From the NCBI GenBank assembly GCA_032250895.1, contig JAVVEZ010000076.1:1-16479 (forward strand): a DNA stretch of 16,479 bases, in the 5' to 3' direction. Within the stretch, counting starts at the first letter, position 1; each line of letters opens with the position of its first letter. The position numbers and the translations under genes were made by a program. Under the pieces are notes generated by a model that did no database searches, was not told where the DNA came from, and saw only the letters and a list, made by a program, of their open reading frames with translations. Positions 1 through 7,662 of the stretch are shown here, one piece after another. The stretch comes from JAVVEZ01 sp032250895 (GTDB taxonomy: Bacteria; Pseudomonadota; Gammaproteobacteria; Pseudomonadales; Pseudohongiellaceae).

Positions 1-101
1 CAATGTATCAGGATCGGGAAGAAGCTTTTAGATGGGGTTTACTGACCGCTTACCTTAATAACTCAATAGATAGAAAGCAGAGGGAGTCGTTCTGGCGTTG
101 A
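1..101 (+). CDS. Possible 3' end of an unidentified gene (partial)
   Basis: Frame 3 is open from the left edge to a TGA at 99-101. It encodes about 32 residues of charged and aromatic protein-like sequence, including REEAFRWGLLTAYLNN and ending ESFWR. The other two forward frames are closed early, by TAG at about 29 and TGA at about 43. The stretch also begins with an ATG at position 3, so a tiny stand-alone ORF is possible, but no ribosome binding site can be seen because the window starts here. It would lie 51 bp upstream of the SDR gene on the same strand. I do not recognise the family. The call rests only on open frame and composition. Confidence 0.3.
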   Translation, partial: MYQDREEAFRWGLLTAYLNNSIDRKQRESFWR

Positions 102-152
102 ATTATCAGTCTTCCCGAGCACTTTGCCCACGGCGATCAAACGGAGAAAAGC

Positions 153-926
153 ATGGATTTACTGCTGAAGGGGAAAAAGGCCATTGTGACCGGGGCGACC
201 CGGGGCATCGGCCTGCGTATTGCCCGGCAACTGGCGCAGGAAGGCATGGATCTGGCGATCTGTGCCAGAACCCAGGCGGCGGTCTCGGCAACCTGCCGGG
301 AATTGCAGGATGAGTATGGCGTCCAGGTGCTGGGCCGCGCGGTTGATGTGATGAAGGGAGCAGATCTCCGGCAGTGGATTGCGCAGGCGGCCACGGAGCT
401 GGGCGGCCTGGATGTCTTTGTCTCGAATGTCACCGGAGGTCCGAGCACAGCCGGTGAAGAGGGCTGGCAGGCCTGTTTCGACGGGGACATCATGGGCGCC
501 GTCAGGGGCTGTGAGGCCAGCCTGCCCTTTTTGCGCAGGCAGGGCGGGGCGATCGTCCTGATTGCCAGTATTTCGGGGGTGATGGCGAAGGCGCTGAAGG
601 CTCCCGGCATCTATGCCTATGGCTCGGCCAAGGCCGCGGTGATTGCCTATGGCGCCCAGTTGAGCAAGGATGTGGCCAAAGACGGCATCAGGGTGAATTG
701 CGTATCGCCCGGGCCCATCTATTTTGAAGGCGGCGCCTGGGACATGATCAAACAGCATGCTCCTCAGGTTTATCAGGAGGCGCTCGATGAGTGCGTGATC
801 GGACGCCTGGGCACGCCGGAAGACATCGCGGCCGCCGTGGCCTTCCTGGCCAGTCCGGTGTCCGGTTTCACCACCAGCCAGAACCTGCATGTGGATGGTG
901 GCTATATGATGCATATTCCGTACTGA
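153..926 (+). CDS. SDR family NAD(P)-dependent oxidoreductase
   Basis: A 257-residue classical short-chain dehydrogenase/reductase, the usual length for the family, likely cytoplasmic. It should interconvert an alcohol and a ketone, or an enoyl group, using NAD(P)H. The Rossmann cofactor motif TGATRGIG is at residues 13-20. The NNAG-like segment is SNVTGG at 91-96. The catalytic Ser is probably S139 in IASISG, and the Tyr-Lys pair is Y156 and K160 in YGSAK. The conserved VNCVSPGPI follows at 181-189, and the C-terminal HVDGGYMM is the normal SDR ending. Arg at 17 in the glycine motif is compatible with NADP but not decisive. The ATG at 153 follows a GGAG-type ribosome binding site. No signal peptide is present. 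The gene stands alone: the next is 253 bp away. The substrate is unknown, though the oxidoreductase and esterase genes nearby suggest catabolism of ketones or alcohols. Confidence 0.93.
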   Translation: MDLLLKGKKAIVTGATRGIGLRIARQLAQEGMDLAICARTQAAVSATCRELQDEYGVQVLGRAVDVMKGADLRQWIAQAATELGGLDVFVSNVTGGPSTAGEEGWQACFDGDIMGAVRGCEASLPFLRRQGGAIVLIASISGVMAKALKAPGIYAYGSAKAAVIAYGAQLSKDVAKDGIRVNCVSPGPIYFEGGAWDMIKQHAPQVYQEALDECVIGRLGTPEDIAAAVAFLASPVSGFTTSQNLHVDGGYMMHIPY

Positions 927-948
927 GGATGCGCTGAACAAGCCTGGA

Positions 949-1001
949 GTGTCTTTGCGGGAGTCCGGGAGACTCGAATGCAAGATGCCATCCCGGACAC
1001 T
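949..1001 (+). repeat. Nested inverted repeats downstream of SDR gene
   Basis: The outer arms are AGTGTC (949-954) and GACACT (996-1001). Inside them are CTTTGC (954-959) against GCAAG (979-983) with one bulged base, and a perfect GAGTC-CGGGA-GACTC hairpin at 961-975. RNA from this strand could fold into a stacked stem starting 23 nt after the SDR stop codon. No T-run follows, so a standard intrinsic terminator is unlikely. It may be an mRNA-stabilising or Rho-related structure. The core resembles the hairpin at 15459-15475. Confidence 0.4.
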
Positions 1002-1133
1002 GATTTCGTAGAGCGAAAAATGCGTATTGATACTCCGGCCTGTTCGAACCCCTTGATAACGCTGCCCTCTTTTGGTTTTTTGAGCCATCAAAATTCACAA
1101 TTTTTCCTACATCTGCGGGATGCAATGAGGTAG
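978..1133 (+). CDS. Possible small ORF, 51 residues (doubtful)
   Basis: An ATG at 978 opens 51 codons ending in TAG at 1131-1133. A GGGAG at 967-971 sits at ribosome-binding distance. The predicted peptide begins MQDAIPDTDF and has no recognised motif, signal peptide or membrane segment. The GGGAG lies inside the hairpin at 961-975, which could sequester it. It may be chance: the opposite strand is also open across much of this spacer. The evidence is only open frame plus ribosome binding site. Confidence 0.12.
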   Translation: MQDAIPDTDFVERKMRIDTPACSNPLITLPSFGFLSHQNSQFFLHLRDAMR

Positions 1134-1179
1134 AGTAAGCGCTCGTGAATGCAGGAAAGAAGACCCGTAAGGAGAGTTC

Positions 1180-3639
1180 ATGCGCGAGAGTGGAACATCG
1201 TCCGAAAATGTGCTGAAGCTGACCGCGGCCTGCGCGCTATGGCTGGCCCTCTCGGTTCAGGGTGCACAGGGCCAGACTGATCGTGCGACGGCGGACGCCA
1301 GCGCCGTGTATAGCGACATGGTCCAGACCTACTGTGTGGAATGTCACAATGCGGAGGACTGGGCCGGAACACTCGCTCTGGACCTGCTGGATCTGGGCCA
1401 CCCCGGCGCGGAGCCGGAAGTCTGGGAGAAGGCGATCAGCAAGCTGCGCGGCCGTCTCATGCCTCCTGCCGGACAGGAGCAGCCGGGCCAGGACGAGATC
1501 GATGCCCTGGTCGGCTATCTCGAGACCTCCATCGACGCCGACAGCGCAGATCAGCGTATCGGCCATGTCTCGATCCAGCGTCTCACCCGTACCGAATTCG
1601 CGGCCTCAGTGAAGGACTTGATCGGGGTGGATATCGACCCCCAGCAGATACTGCCGACCGAAATCGAAGTTGAAGGCTTTGAGAATATCGCCGGTGCCCT
1701 CGGGGTATCACCCTCGTTCCTGGAACAATACATGTCCGCCGCACGCCTGGCCGCACGGCGCGCGGTGGGCGAGCCGGTGCCGAAATTCGCCAATACCTTC
1801 TATCCGTCGGACGGCGGCTCGCAGCGGGCGCCCAGCGGTAACCAGACCAGCCATCGCGACGGCTTCCCGCCGGGTACGCGCGGAGGCATGGTGTTCACGC
1901 ACACCTTCCCGGCCGATGGCGAGTATCGCTTCAACATTCTGGATGTCGACGCAGGCCTGTATCCGCGCGGCATGGAGACCGCGGCCACGCTGGTCATCCT
2001 GGTCGATGGTGAGGAAGTGGCCAGGGTCGATATCGGCGGGCCGGAAGACCTGGCACTGGCCGACCGGGATGGACCCGATGGCCGCGCTGCCATCATCGGC
2101 AAGCTCTCAAACATACCGGCGCAGGTCAAGGCCGGTGCGCACGAGGTGATGGCGACCTTCATCGAACGTTCCTGGGCGGCAAGCAACGACACAACCGGTG
2201 GCGGAAGGGTTTCCGGCATGCCACGTCTCCAGGACGGCATGGAGGTCGAGGGTCCCTTCGATCCCGTGGGCCTGTCGATGAGCGACAGCCGCGCCAGAAT
2301 TTTCGTCTGTCAGCCCCAGGAAAAGGCCGAAGAAAGGCCCTGCGCCGAGCGTATCGCACGGCATCTGGCGACCCTGGCCTTCCGTCGCCCCGTGACGGAC
2401 GCCGATCTGGACTGGCTGCTGCCGTTCTATGAAACCGGCCGGGCGGAAGCCGGCGGCTTCGATGCCGGCATCACCGAGCTGGTGACCGCGATCCTGTCGA
2501 GTCCCGACTTTCTTTACCGCACCATCAAGGCCTCGCCTGATGCCGCACGTCCGCTGAGCAACCTGGAACTGGCCTCAAGACTGTCCTTCTTCCTCTGGAG
2601 CCAGGGCCCCGACGAGGAACTGATAACACTGGCTACCGAAGAGCGGCTTGCCGATCCCGTCATCATGCAGGATCAGGTCGAACGCATGCTTGCCGATTCG
2701 CGCGCCCGGGCACTGGTCGAGAACTTCGCCCTGTCCTGGCTGAACCTCGACGAACTGGAACAGGTCGAGCCGCTGGATCCCGGCTTCAGTGCCGGCATGC
2801 GCGCCAATTTCGAAACCGAGATCCGGCTGTTCCTGAGCAGCGTGCTGCTCGAGGATAAAAGCGTGAATGAGCTGCTCAGCGCCGATTACACCTTCGTCAA
2901 TGATGCGCTCGCCCGCCAATACGGCATCCCCGGCATCCTCGGCCCGCAGTTCCGCCGCGTGACGCTGGCAGACCGGAACCGCTGGGGCCTGCTGGGCAAG
3001 GGCGCCGTGTTGCTGCGCACGTCCTATGGCGACCGAACCTCGCCAGTGCTGCGTGGCGCCTGGGTGCTCGACCGCATCATGGGCACCCCGCCCGCCCCGC
3101 CGCCGCCGAATGTCGTCACCGACCTCTCGATCCATGAGGGCGAGAAGCCCACCACCGTAAGGGCACGCCTCGAGAAACACCGTGCCAATCCCAACTGCGA
3201 ACGTTGCCATGGCTTGATCGACCCCCTGGGCCTGGTGCTGGAGAACTTCGATGTCACCGGCCGCTGGCGTGATGTCGATGCACTGGCGAACGAGGAGATT
3301 GACACGCATACGAAGCTCTCCAGCGGCAAAGAGCTGAATGGCCCGACGGATTTGCGGGCCTACCTGACACGTCGACCGGAGCAGTTCCCGACCACGGTGG
3401 CCAAGCGTCTGATGATGTACGCGCTCAATCGTGAAATCGAATACTATGACATGCCGCATATCCGCAAGATCGTGCATGCCGCCGCAGCGGACAATTATAC
3501 CTTCGCCGCGCTGATTGGCGGTGTCGTCAACAGTGCCGAATTCCGCCTCCAGGGGCCGGAAGAGTCGATGACGCAGGTGGAGTCCAAAGATGTGGCGTCC
3601 ATCCAGAGCAAGGGTGCAGACGCCGGAAAGCAACGATAA
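1180..3639 (+). CDS. Exported DUF1592/DUF1588 c-type haem protein
   Basis: An 819-residue multidomain protein of the DUF1587-DUF1595-DUF1592-DUF1588-DUF1585 type, the architecture first catalogued in Planctomycetes. A hydrophobic signal segment lies near residues 12-31. A CVECH haem c-binding motif is at 52-56, with a likely axial Met at M94 (RLMPPAG). DUF1587 covers about 134-197 and a carbohydrate-binding-like insert about 205-345. DUF1595 covers about 370-430, DUF1592 about 440-570, DUF1588 about 585-685 and DUF1585 about 705-785. A second CxxCH, CERCH at 673-677, lies in the usual DUF1588 context (NPNCERCHGLIDPLG). The protein is probably periplasmic or envelope-attached and handles electrons. 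The biochemical function of the family is not established. The ATG is fixed by AAGGAG upstream. It is the first gene of a tight four-gene run, 12 bp before its standard partner DUF1552. Confidence 0.9.
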   Translation: MRESGTSSENVLKLTAACALWLALSVQGAQGQTDRATADASAVYSDMVQTYCVECHNAEDWAGTLALDLLDLGHPGAEPEVWEKAISKLRGRLMPPAGQEQPGQDEIDALVGYLETSIDADSADQRIGHVSIQRLTRTEFAASVKDLIGVDIDPQQILPTEIEVEGFENIAGALGVSPSFLEQYMSAARLAARRAVGEPVPKFANTFYPSDGGSQRAPSGNQTSHRDGFPPGTRGGMVFTHTFPADGEYRFNILDVDAGLYPRGMETAATLVILVDGEEVARVDIGGPEDLALADRDGPDGRAAIIGKLSNIPAQVKAGAHEVMATFIERSWAASNDTTGGGRVSGMPRLQDGMEVEGPFDPVGLSMSDSRARIFVCQPQEKAEERPCAERIARHLATLAFRRPVTDADLDWLLPFYETGRAEAGGFDAGITELVTAILSSPDFLYRTIKASPDAARPLSNLELASRLSFFLWSQGPDEELITLATEERLADPVIMQDQVERMLADSRARALVENFALSWLNLDELEQVEPLDPGFSAGMRANFETEIRLFLSSVLLEDKSVNELLSADYTFVNDALARQYGIPGILGPQFRRVTLADRNRWGLLGKGAVLLRTSYGDRTSPVLRGAWVLDRIMGTPPAPPPPNVVTDLSIHEGEKPTTVRARLEKHRANPNCERCHGLIDPLGLVLENFDVTGRWRDVDALANEEIDTHTKLSSGKELNGPTDLRAYLTRRPEQFPTTVAKRLMMYALNREIEYYDMPHIRKIVHAAAADNYTFAALIGGVVNSAEFRLQGPEESMTQVESKDVASIQSKGADAGKQR

Positions 3640-3651
3640 GGGAGACAGGCA

Positions 3652-5001
3652 ATGGCGATATTTCTGACAAAGAAGCATTTGTCCCGACGCACGCTCCTGC
3701 GCGGCGGTGCGGTGACTCTGGGCCTGCCATTTCTGGACGCCATGCTGCCTGCCGGCACGGCGCTCGCCCAGACCGCGGCCACGCCTAAAACCCGCGCAGG
3801 GTTCTTCTACATTCCGCATGGCGCGATCATGAACAACACGCCCTTTGGCAAGGAAGCCGATGCCTGGACCTCCAGCGGTGCGGGTGAGAACTTCAGGCTC
3901 GGCCACATTCTTGAGCCCCTGGAACCGCTTAAACGCTATGTCACGACCTTCGAGAATATCGAGAACACGGCTGCCGGCGGCTCGGTGCACACGCTCAATC
4001 CGGCAACCTGGCTGAGTTGTGTGCGGCCCGATACCGCAGCAAAAAGTGCAAGCATGGCGATCACGCTCGACCAGGTGATCGCCCAGCAGTTGGGCCAGCA
4101 GACTGCGCTGCCCTCGCTGGAAGTCTGCTCGGAAACGACGATACAGGTGGCCGCGTGCGGCGGGGCAGGCTGTTATTACGCCTCCACGCTGTCCTATGCC
4201 GCCCCCAACGCGCCCTTGCCGATGGAATACAATCCGCGCAAGGTGTTCATCCAGCTCATGGGTGAGGGCGATACGGCGGCCGAACGCGAAGCCCTGATGC
4301 GCAAGAATGCCAGTATTCTGGACATGATCGCCGAGCGCACGCAGGCGCTGAGCAAAGAGCTGGGGGCGGACGACAGAGCCATGCTGTCGGACTACCTCGA
4401 CACGGTGCGCGAGATCGAGCGACGCGTGGCGATGGCGGGTTCGCGCGACCTGTCGGGTGTCAATGTGCCGGATGCACCGGTTGGCGAGCTCGAAAACTTC
4501 GACGAACAGGTCAAGCTGATGTTCGATTTGATTGCCCTGGCCTACCAGGCAAACCTGACGCGTGTGGCGTCCTACATCATGGTGGCCGAAGGTACGAACC
4601 GCACCTATAATCACGTCGGCGTGCCGGACAGCTTCCACCCGGTCAGCCATCACAGCAATGACCGCGAACGTATTCGCCGGCTGACCATCATTCAGCGTTA
4701 CCACATGCAGCGCTTCGCCGATTTCCTTGCCAAGCTTGCCGCGACCCCGGACGGAGACGGCTCTCTGCTGGATCATTCGCTGTTCCTGTACGGCTCGAAC
4801 ATGGGCAACAGCAACCAGCACGACAATTACCCCTTGCCGGAGATCCTCGTGGGCGGTGCCAGCGGCGCAATCAAGGGTGGCAAGAACATTGTGCTGCCCG
4901 AACGCACCCCGCTGGCCAACCTGCACCTGACGATGCTGGACCGGCTCGGCATCGGGCAGGAAAGTTTTGGCAACAGTACCGGCCTGATCTCCGAGGTTTG
5001 A
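3652..5001 (+). CDS. Tat-exported DUF1552 (HXXSHH) protein
   Basis: A 449-residue DUF1552 protein, the Pfam family also named HXXSHH. The signature motif is visible as HPVSHH at residues 329-334, inside FHPVSHHSND. The N-terminus is a clear twin-arginine signal: SRRTLLRGG at 11-19, a hydrophobic stretch, then cleavage near ALA-Q at about 38-39. The protein therefore folds in the cytoplasm, perhaps with a bound metal, before export. The related DUF1501 proteins belong to the alkaline phosphatase/sulfatase fold group, so a hydrolase-like or metal-binding role is possible but unproven. The ATG at 3652 follows GGGAG. It starts 12 bp after the DUF1592 gene, an arrangement typical of this family pair and arguing for a shared complex or pathway. 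No catalytic activity has been established for the family to my knowledge. Confidence 0.92.
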   Translation: MAIFLTKKHLSRRTLLRGGAVTLGLPFLDAMLPAGTALAQTAATPKTRAGFFYIPHGAIMNNTPFGKEADAWTSSGAGENFRLGHILEPLEPLKRYVTTFENIENTAAGGSVHTLNPATWLSCVRPDTAAKSASMAITLDQVIAQQLGQQTALPSLEVCSETTIQVAACGGAGCYYASTLSYAAPNAPLPMEYNPRKVFIQLMGEGDTAAEREALMRKNASILDMIAERTQALSKELGADDRAMLSDYLDTVREIERRVAMAGSRDLSGVNVPDAPVGELENFDEQVKLMFDLIALAYQANLTRVASYIMVAEGTNRTYNHVGVPDSFHPVSHHSNDRERIRRLTIIQRYHMQRFADFLAKLAATPDGDGSLLDHSLFLYGSNMGNSNQHDNYPLPEILVGGASGAIKGGKNIVLPERTPLANLHLTMLDRLGIGQESFGNSTGLISEV

Positions 5002-5024
5002 GTCGCATGTGCAGTGAGGGCAGA

Positions 5025-5960
5025 ATGATGAAGACGAGCGAGCGCAGAAGCGTCCTGAAGGTGGGTCTGCACGGGCTCGCCGGGCTGATGGCGATGCCAT
5101 TGCTGGGTGGCTTGGCGGGCTGTTCGCGGCCAGCGGCGAAGCTGCCGGTCGTGGCTCTTGGCGACCGCATGGCGCTCATCGATGGCGCGCCCGGCAACGT
5201 CATCCTGCTGCAGACGAACGAGGGTGTTCTGCTGGTCGACAGCGGCTCGGCAGAGCTGGCCAGGTCCGTGCAGGCAAGTCTGGACGGCGGCCGTGTGCAC
5301 ACCCTGTTCAATACCCACTATCACGCCGACCAGACGGGCGGCAATGTGCTGTTCGGGGAAGAGGGCGCGACCATTCATGCCCATGAGATCACGCGGCAAT
5401 GGCTGGCGACGGATTTTTATGTGCCGGCAGAAGACCGCTGGGTGCCGGCACTGGCGGAAGCCGGCAGACCCACCGCCGTATTCCGCAAGACCGGTGACAT
5501 GACGGCGGGTTCGGAAAGTATCGAATACGGCTATCTGCTCGAGGCGCATACGCGCGGTGACATCTATGTGTTTTTCCGTGACTCCAATGTGCTGGCCGTG
5601 GGTGATGTGGCCTCGCCCCTGCGTGATCCTGCGCTGGACTGGTTTGCCGGTGGCTGGCTTGGTGGCCGTGTCGACGCCATGGACGATCTGCTGGCCCTGG
5701 CCGATGATGCCACCAAAATCGTGCCTGCCTATGGCCCGGTGCTGACACGTGCCCAATTGCAGGCCGAGCGCGACATGATGCTGCACCTTTACGAGCGGAC
5801 GACGGAACTGACCGACAAGGGGCGCAGCGCGCAGGACATGCTCGATGCGGGCCTGATGGGTGAGGTGGACCGCCGGTTCGAGGATCCCTATCGCTTTCTG
5901 TACGATGTCAGCAAAGGCCTGTGGGCCCATTACACCAATTTCGGCGGGAACATTGTTTAA
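5025..5960 (+). CDS. Tat-type lipoprotein, MBL-fold hydrolase, altered metal site
   Basis: A 311-residue metallo-beta-lactamase-fold protein. I chose the ATG at 5025 because GAGGG sits just upstream; in-frame starts at 4998 (TTG) and 5007 would add non-signal residues. The N-terminus has a twin-arginine motif (ERRSVLK, 6-12) followed by a lipobox LAGC with C33, so the protein is predicted to be a Tat-exported lipoprotein. Residue S34 after the Cys gives no inner-membrane retention signal by the E. coli rule. Metal motif 1 is THYHADQTGG (H98, H100, D102), with Q103 where a His is usual. H175 lies in HTRGD and D194 in VGDVA. The terminal GHG motif is AYG, with Y236 replacing the last His ligand. 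Zn1 ligands look intact but the second site looks damaged. The spacing (23 bp after DUF1552, 21 bp before the ankyrin gene) supports one operon. The substrate is unknown. Confidence 0.88.
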   Translation: MMKTSERRSVLKVGLHGLAGLMAMPLLGGLAGCSRPAAKLPVVALGDRMALIDGAPGNVILLQTNEGVLLVDSGSAELARSVQASLDGGRVHTLFNTHYHADQTGGNVLFGEEGATIHAHEITRQWLATDFYVPAEDRWVPALAEAGRPTAVFRKTGDMTAGSESIEYGYLLEAHTRGDIYVFFRDSNVLAVGDVASPLRDPALDWFAGGWLGGRVDAMDDLLALADDATKIVPAYGPVLTRAQLQAERDMMLHLYERTTELTDKGRSAQDMLDAGLMGEVDRRFEDPYRFLYDVSKGLWAHYTNFGGNIV

Positions 5961-5981
5961 GGCACTGCTCAGGAGATCCGC

Positions 5982-7601
5982 ATGAGAACCAGGACTATCG
6001 CAGCAATCGCTCTGTTGTCGTTCGGCACGACGGTGCTTTCAGGCACGGCGTCGGCGCAGCAGACGCTGGTCGATCTCGTGCGCGACGGGCAGCGCGAGGC
6101 CGCGCTGGCTGCGATCACCTCGCCGGACATCGATCTCGAGGCGGCTGAACCCGATGGCTCCACGGCCTTGCTGTGGGCGACCTATGCGGACGATCTTGAC
6201 CTGGTGCGCGCCCTGCTGGCTGCCGGTGCCAGGGCCGATATCAGCAATCGCTACGGTTCCTCGCCGCTCATCGAAGCCGTCAAGCTCGGCAATGCCGAGC
6301 TCGTGCGTCTGCTCCTCGACGCGGGTGCAAACCCGGATTCGTCCAACCAGGACAAGCAGACCGCGCTGATGCTGGCTGCCAATATCGGTGCGCTGGACAT
6401 TGCCAGGATGCTGATCGATCACGGCGCCAACGTGAATACCATCGAGAGTTTCCGCGGCCAGACCGCACTGATGTGGGCTGCTGCCGAGAACCATCCGGCT
6501 GTGGCGGAACTGCTGATCGAGTACGGCGCGGATGTCTCCGTGCGCGCCGTGCATGACGACTGGCCGCGCCAGATAACCTCGGAGCCGCGTGCCCAGTTCC
6601 GCCAGACCGGCGGCCTCACCGCACTGCTCTACGCCACACGTTCCGGCTGCTATCGCTGCGCGGTCGCCATCGTCGAAGCGGGTGCGGACGTCAATCAAGC
6701 CAATCCGGATGGGATCACACCCTTGATCAACGCGCTGGACAACAAAAGTTTCGACATTGCGATGTACCTGCTCGACAAGGGCGCCAATCCCTCTGTCTGG
6801 GATATGAATGGCCGCACGCCGCTCTATGTCGCAGTCGACATGAATTCGTTCAAGCTGCGCGGTTTCGGCTTTGGCTTCGGCTTCATCACGGCGGCACCGC
6901 GGCAGACGGACACATTCACCGCGATGGACGTCATCGAGCGTCTGCTCGCCATGGGCGTCGACACCAATCACCAGCTTACGCGCATGCGTCCCAATGGCAA
7001 CGGCAGGGGCCGTTTTGTCGATTACATGATGCGGGGTGGCACCGGGCCGCTGATGGTGGCAACACTCAGCTATGACAACGAGGCGATTCAGGCATTGCTG
7101 ATGCACGGTGCGGAAGTGGATCTGACCAATGTGTTCCAGATGACGCCGCTGATGGCCGCCGCCGGCATGAGCGGATCGGCTCGCGGTGGTGCCGCTCCCC
7201 CGGGAGATGAGCCCCAGGCCCGCGTGATCAGCACCATCGATCTCCTGCTGGACGCCGGGGCAGACATCAATGCCCGCGTCACCGACAGTCATACCTACAC
7301 AGCCAAACTTGACGCCTATATTCAGGGCCGCGATCAGGAGGGCCGCACAGCGCTGTTCTCTGCTGCGGAATTGGGTTGGGACCAGGTCGTCAAACACCTG
7401 ATCGACCGTGGTGCGGATCCAACTGTCAGGGACGCAGCCGGGCAGAGCGTCCTCGATGCGGCGATGGCGCCCGCCAGGGCCGGGCCGGGTGCACGGCGCG
7501 GACCGGAGAGCGGCAATCGCGAAGCAACGCTTGCGCTGCTCAACGCCGTGCTGGCAAAGTCCGCGATCGGCACCGACGCGGCCCCGGCCGAAGGACCCTG
7601 A
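5982..7601 (+). CDS. Secreted ankyrin-repeat protein
   Basis: A 539-residue protein with a Sec signal peptide (hydrophobic residues 7-23, cleavage near ASA-QQ at about 25-26). The rest is ankyrin repeats of about 33 residues, with the usual G-xTxLxxAxxxxxxxxVxxLLxxGAxxx pattern. About five consecutive repeats cover 40-205, further ones 215-290, and more near 345-400 and 420-515. The protein is most likely periplasmic and acts as a protein-binding scaffold, not an enzyme. Two insertions break the pattern: a loop near 183-210 with tryptophan and arginine, and a stretch GFGFGFGF at 294-301. A CYRC pair occurs near 220. The ATG is set by AGGAGA. It closes the four-gene run. Its likely clients are the exported proteins encoded just upstream (inference). 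Confidence 0.9.
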   Translation: MRTRTIAAIALLSFGTTVLSGTASAQQTLVDLVRDGQREAALAAITSPDIDLEAAEPDGSTALLWATYADDLDLVRALLAAGARADISNRYGSSPLIEAVKLGNAELVRLLLDAGANPDSSNQDKQTALMLAANIGALDIARMLIDHGANVNTIESFRGQTALMWAAAENHPAVAELLIEYGADVSVRAVHDDWPRQITSEPRAQFRQTGGLTALLYATRSGCYRCAVAIVEAGADVNQANPDGITPLINALDNKSFDIAMYLLDKGANPSVWDMNGRTPLYVAVDMNSFKLRGFGFGFGFITAAPRQTDTFTAMDVIERLLAMGVDTNHQLTRMRPNGNGRGRFVDYMMRGGTGPLMVATLSYDNEAIQALLMHGAEVDLTNVFQMTPLMAAAGMSGSARGGAAPPGDEPQARVISTIDLLLDAGADINARVTDSHTYTAKLDAYIQGRDQEGRTALFSAAELGWDQVVKHLIDRGADPTVRDAAGQSVLDAAMAPARAGPGARRGPESGNREATLALLNAVLAKSAIGTDAAPAEGP

Positions 7602-7662
7602 TTGCGCGCTGTCGCGTTTCGTCCAATCCCCGAAAACAGACACTCCCCTCCGCGCGCGCCAG
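7602..7662. other. Convergent spacer, ankyrin gene / monooxygenase gene
   Basis: 61 bp between two converging genes. It holds GC-rich runs (GCGCGC near both ends) but no stem followed by a T-run in either direction, so I do not call a terminator. Confidence 0.4.

Larger units (their letters stand above)
927..1179. other. Spacer between SDR gene and DUF1592 operon
   Basis: A 253-bp spacer. It contains a nested inverted-repeat region (949-1001), a short open frame (978-1133) listed separately, and a T-rich/A-rich stretch with a perfect 6-bp inverted repeat AAAATT-CAC-AATTTT at 1090-1104. I looked for sigma70 boxes ahead of the 1180 gene and found no convincing pair. The operon promoter probably lies here but cannot be placed. 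The strong AAGGAG ribosome binding site for the 1180 gene closes the spacer. Confidence 0.5.

Noticed and set aside
159..1091. A 310-codon - strand open frame over the SDR gene and its spacer
   Set aside because: It is antisense to an SDR with intact catalytic residues, and its composition is typical of a GC-rich shadow.
1040..1150. A sigma70 promoter for the DUF1592 operon
   Set aside because: Candidates such as TTGATA (about 1043) and TAGAGT (about 1131) do not pair with a second box at acceptable spacing.
3024..3329. The Pro-rich PPAPPPP stretch as a linker or frameshift site
   Set aside because: This proline run is the normal DUF1588 sequence just before the second haem motif. The reading frame is continuous.
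2575..5100. An 841-codon open frame on the - strand opposite the DUF1592 and DUF1552 genes
   Set aside because: Two well-supported genes with export signals and family motifs lie on the + strand. The antisense frame follows from GC-rich codon bias, has no known motif and spans a gene boundary.
7602..7662. An intrinsic terminator between the converging ankyrin and monooxygenase genes
   Set aside because: The GC-rich runs do not form a clean stem followed by T residues in either direction.
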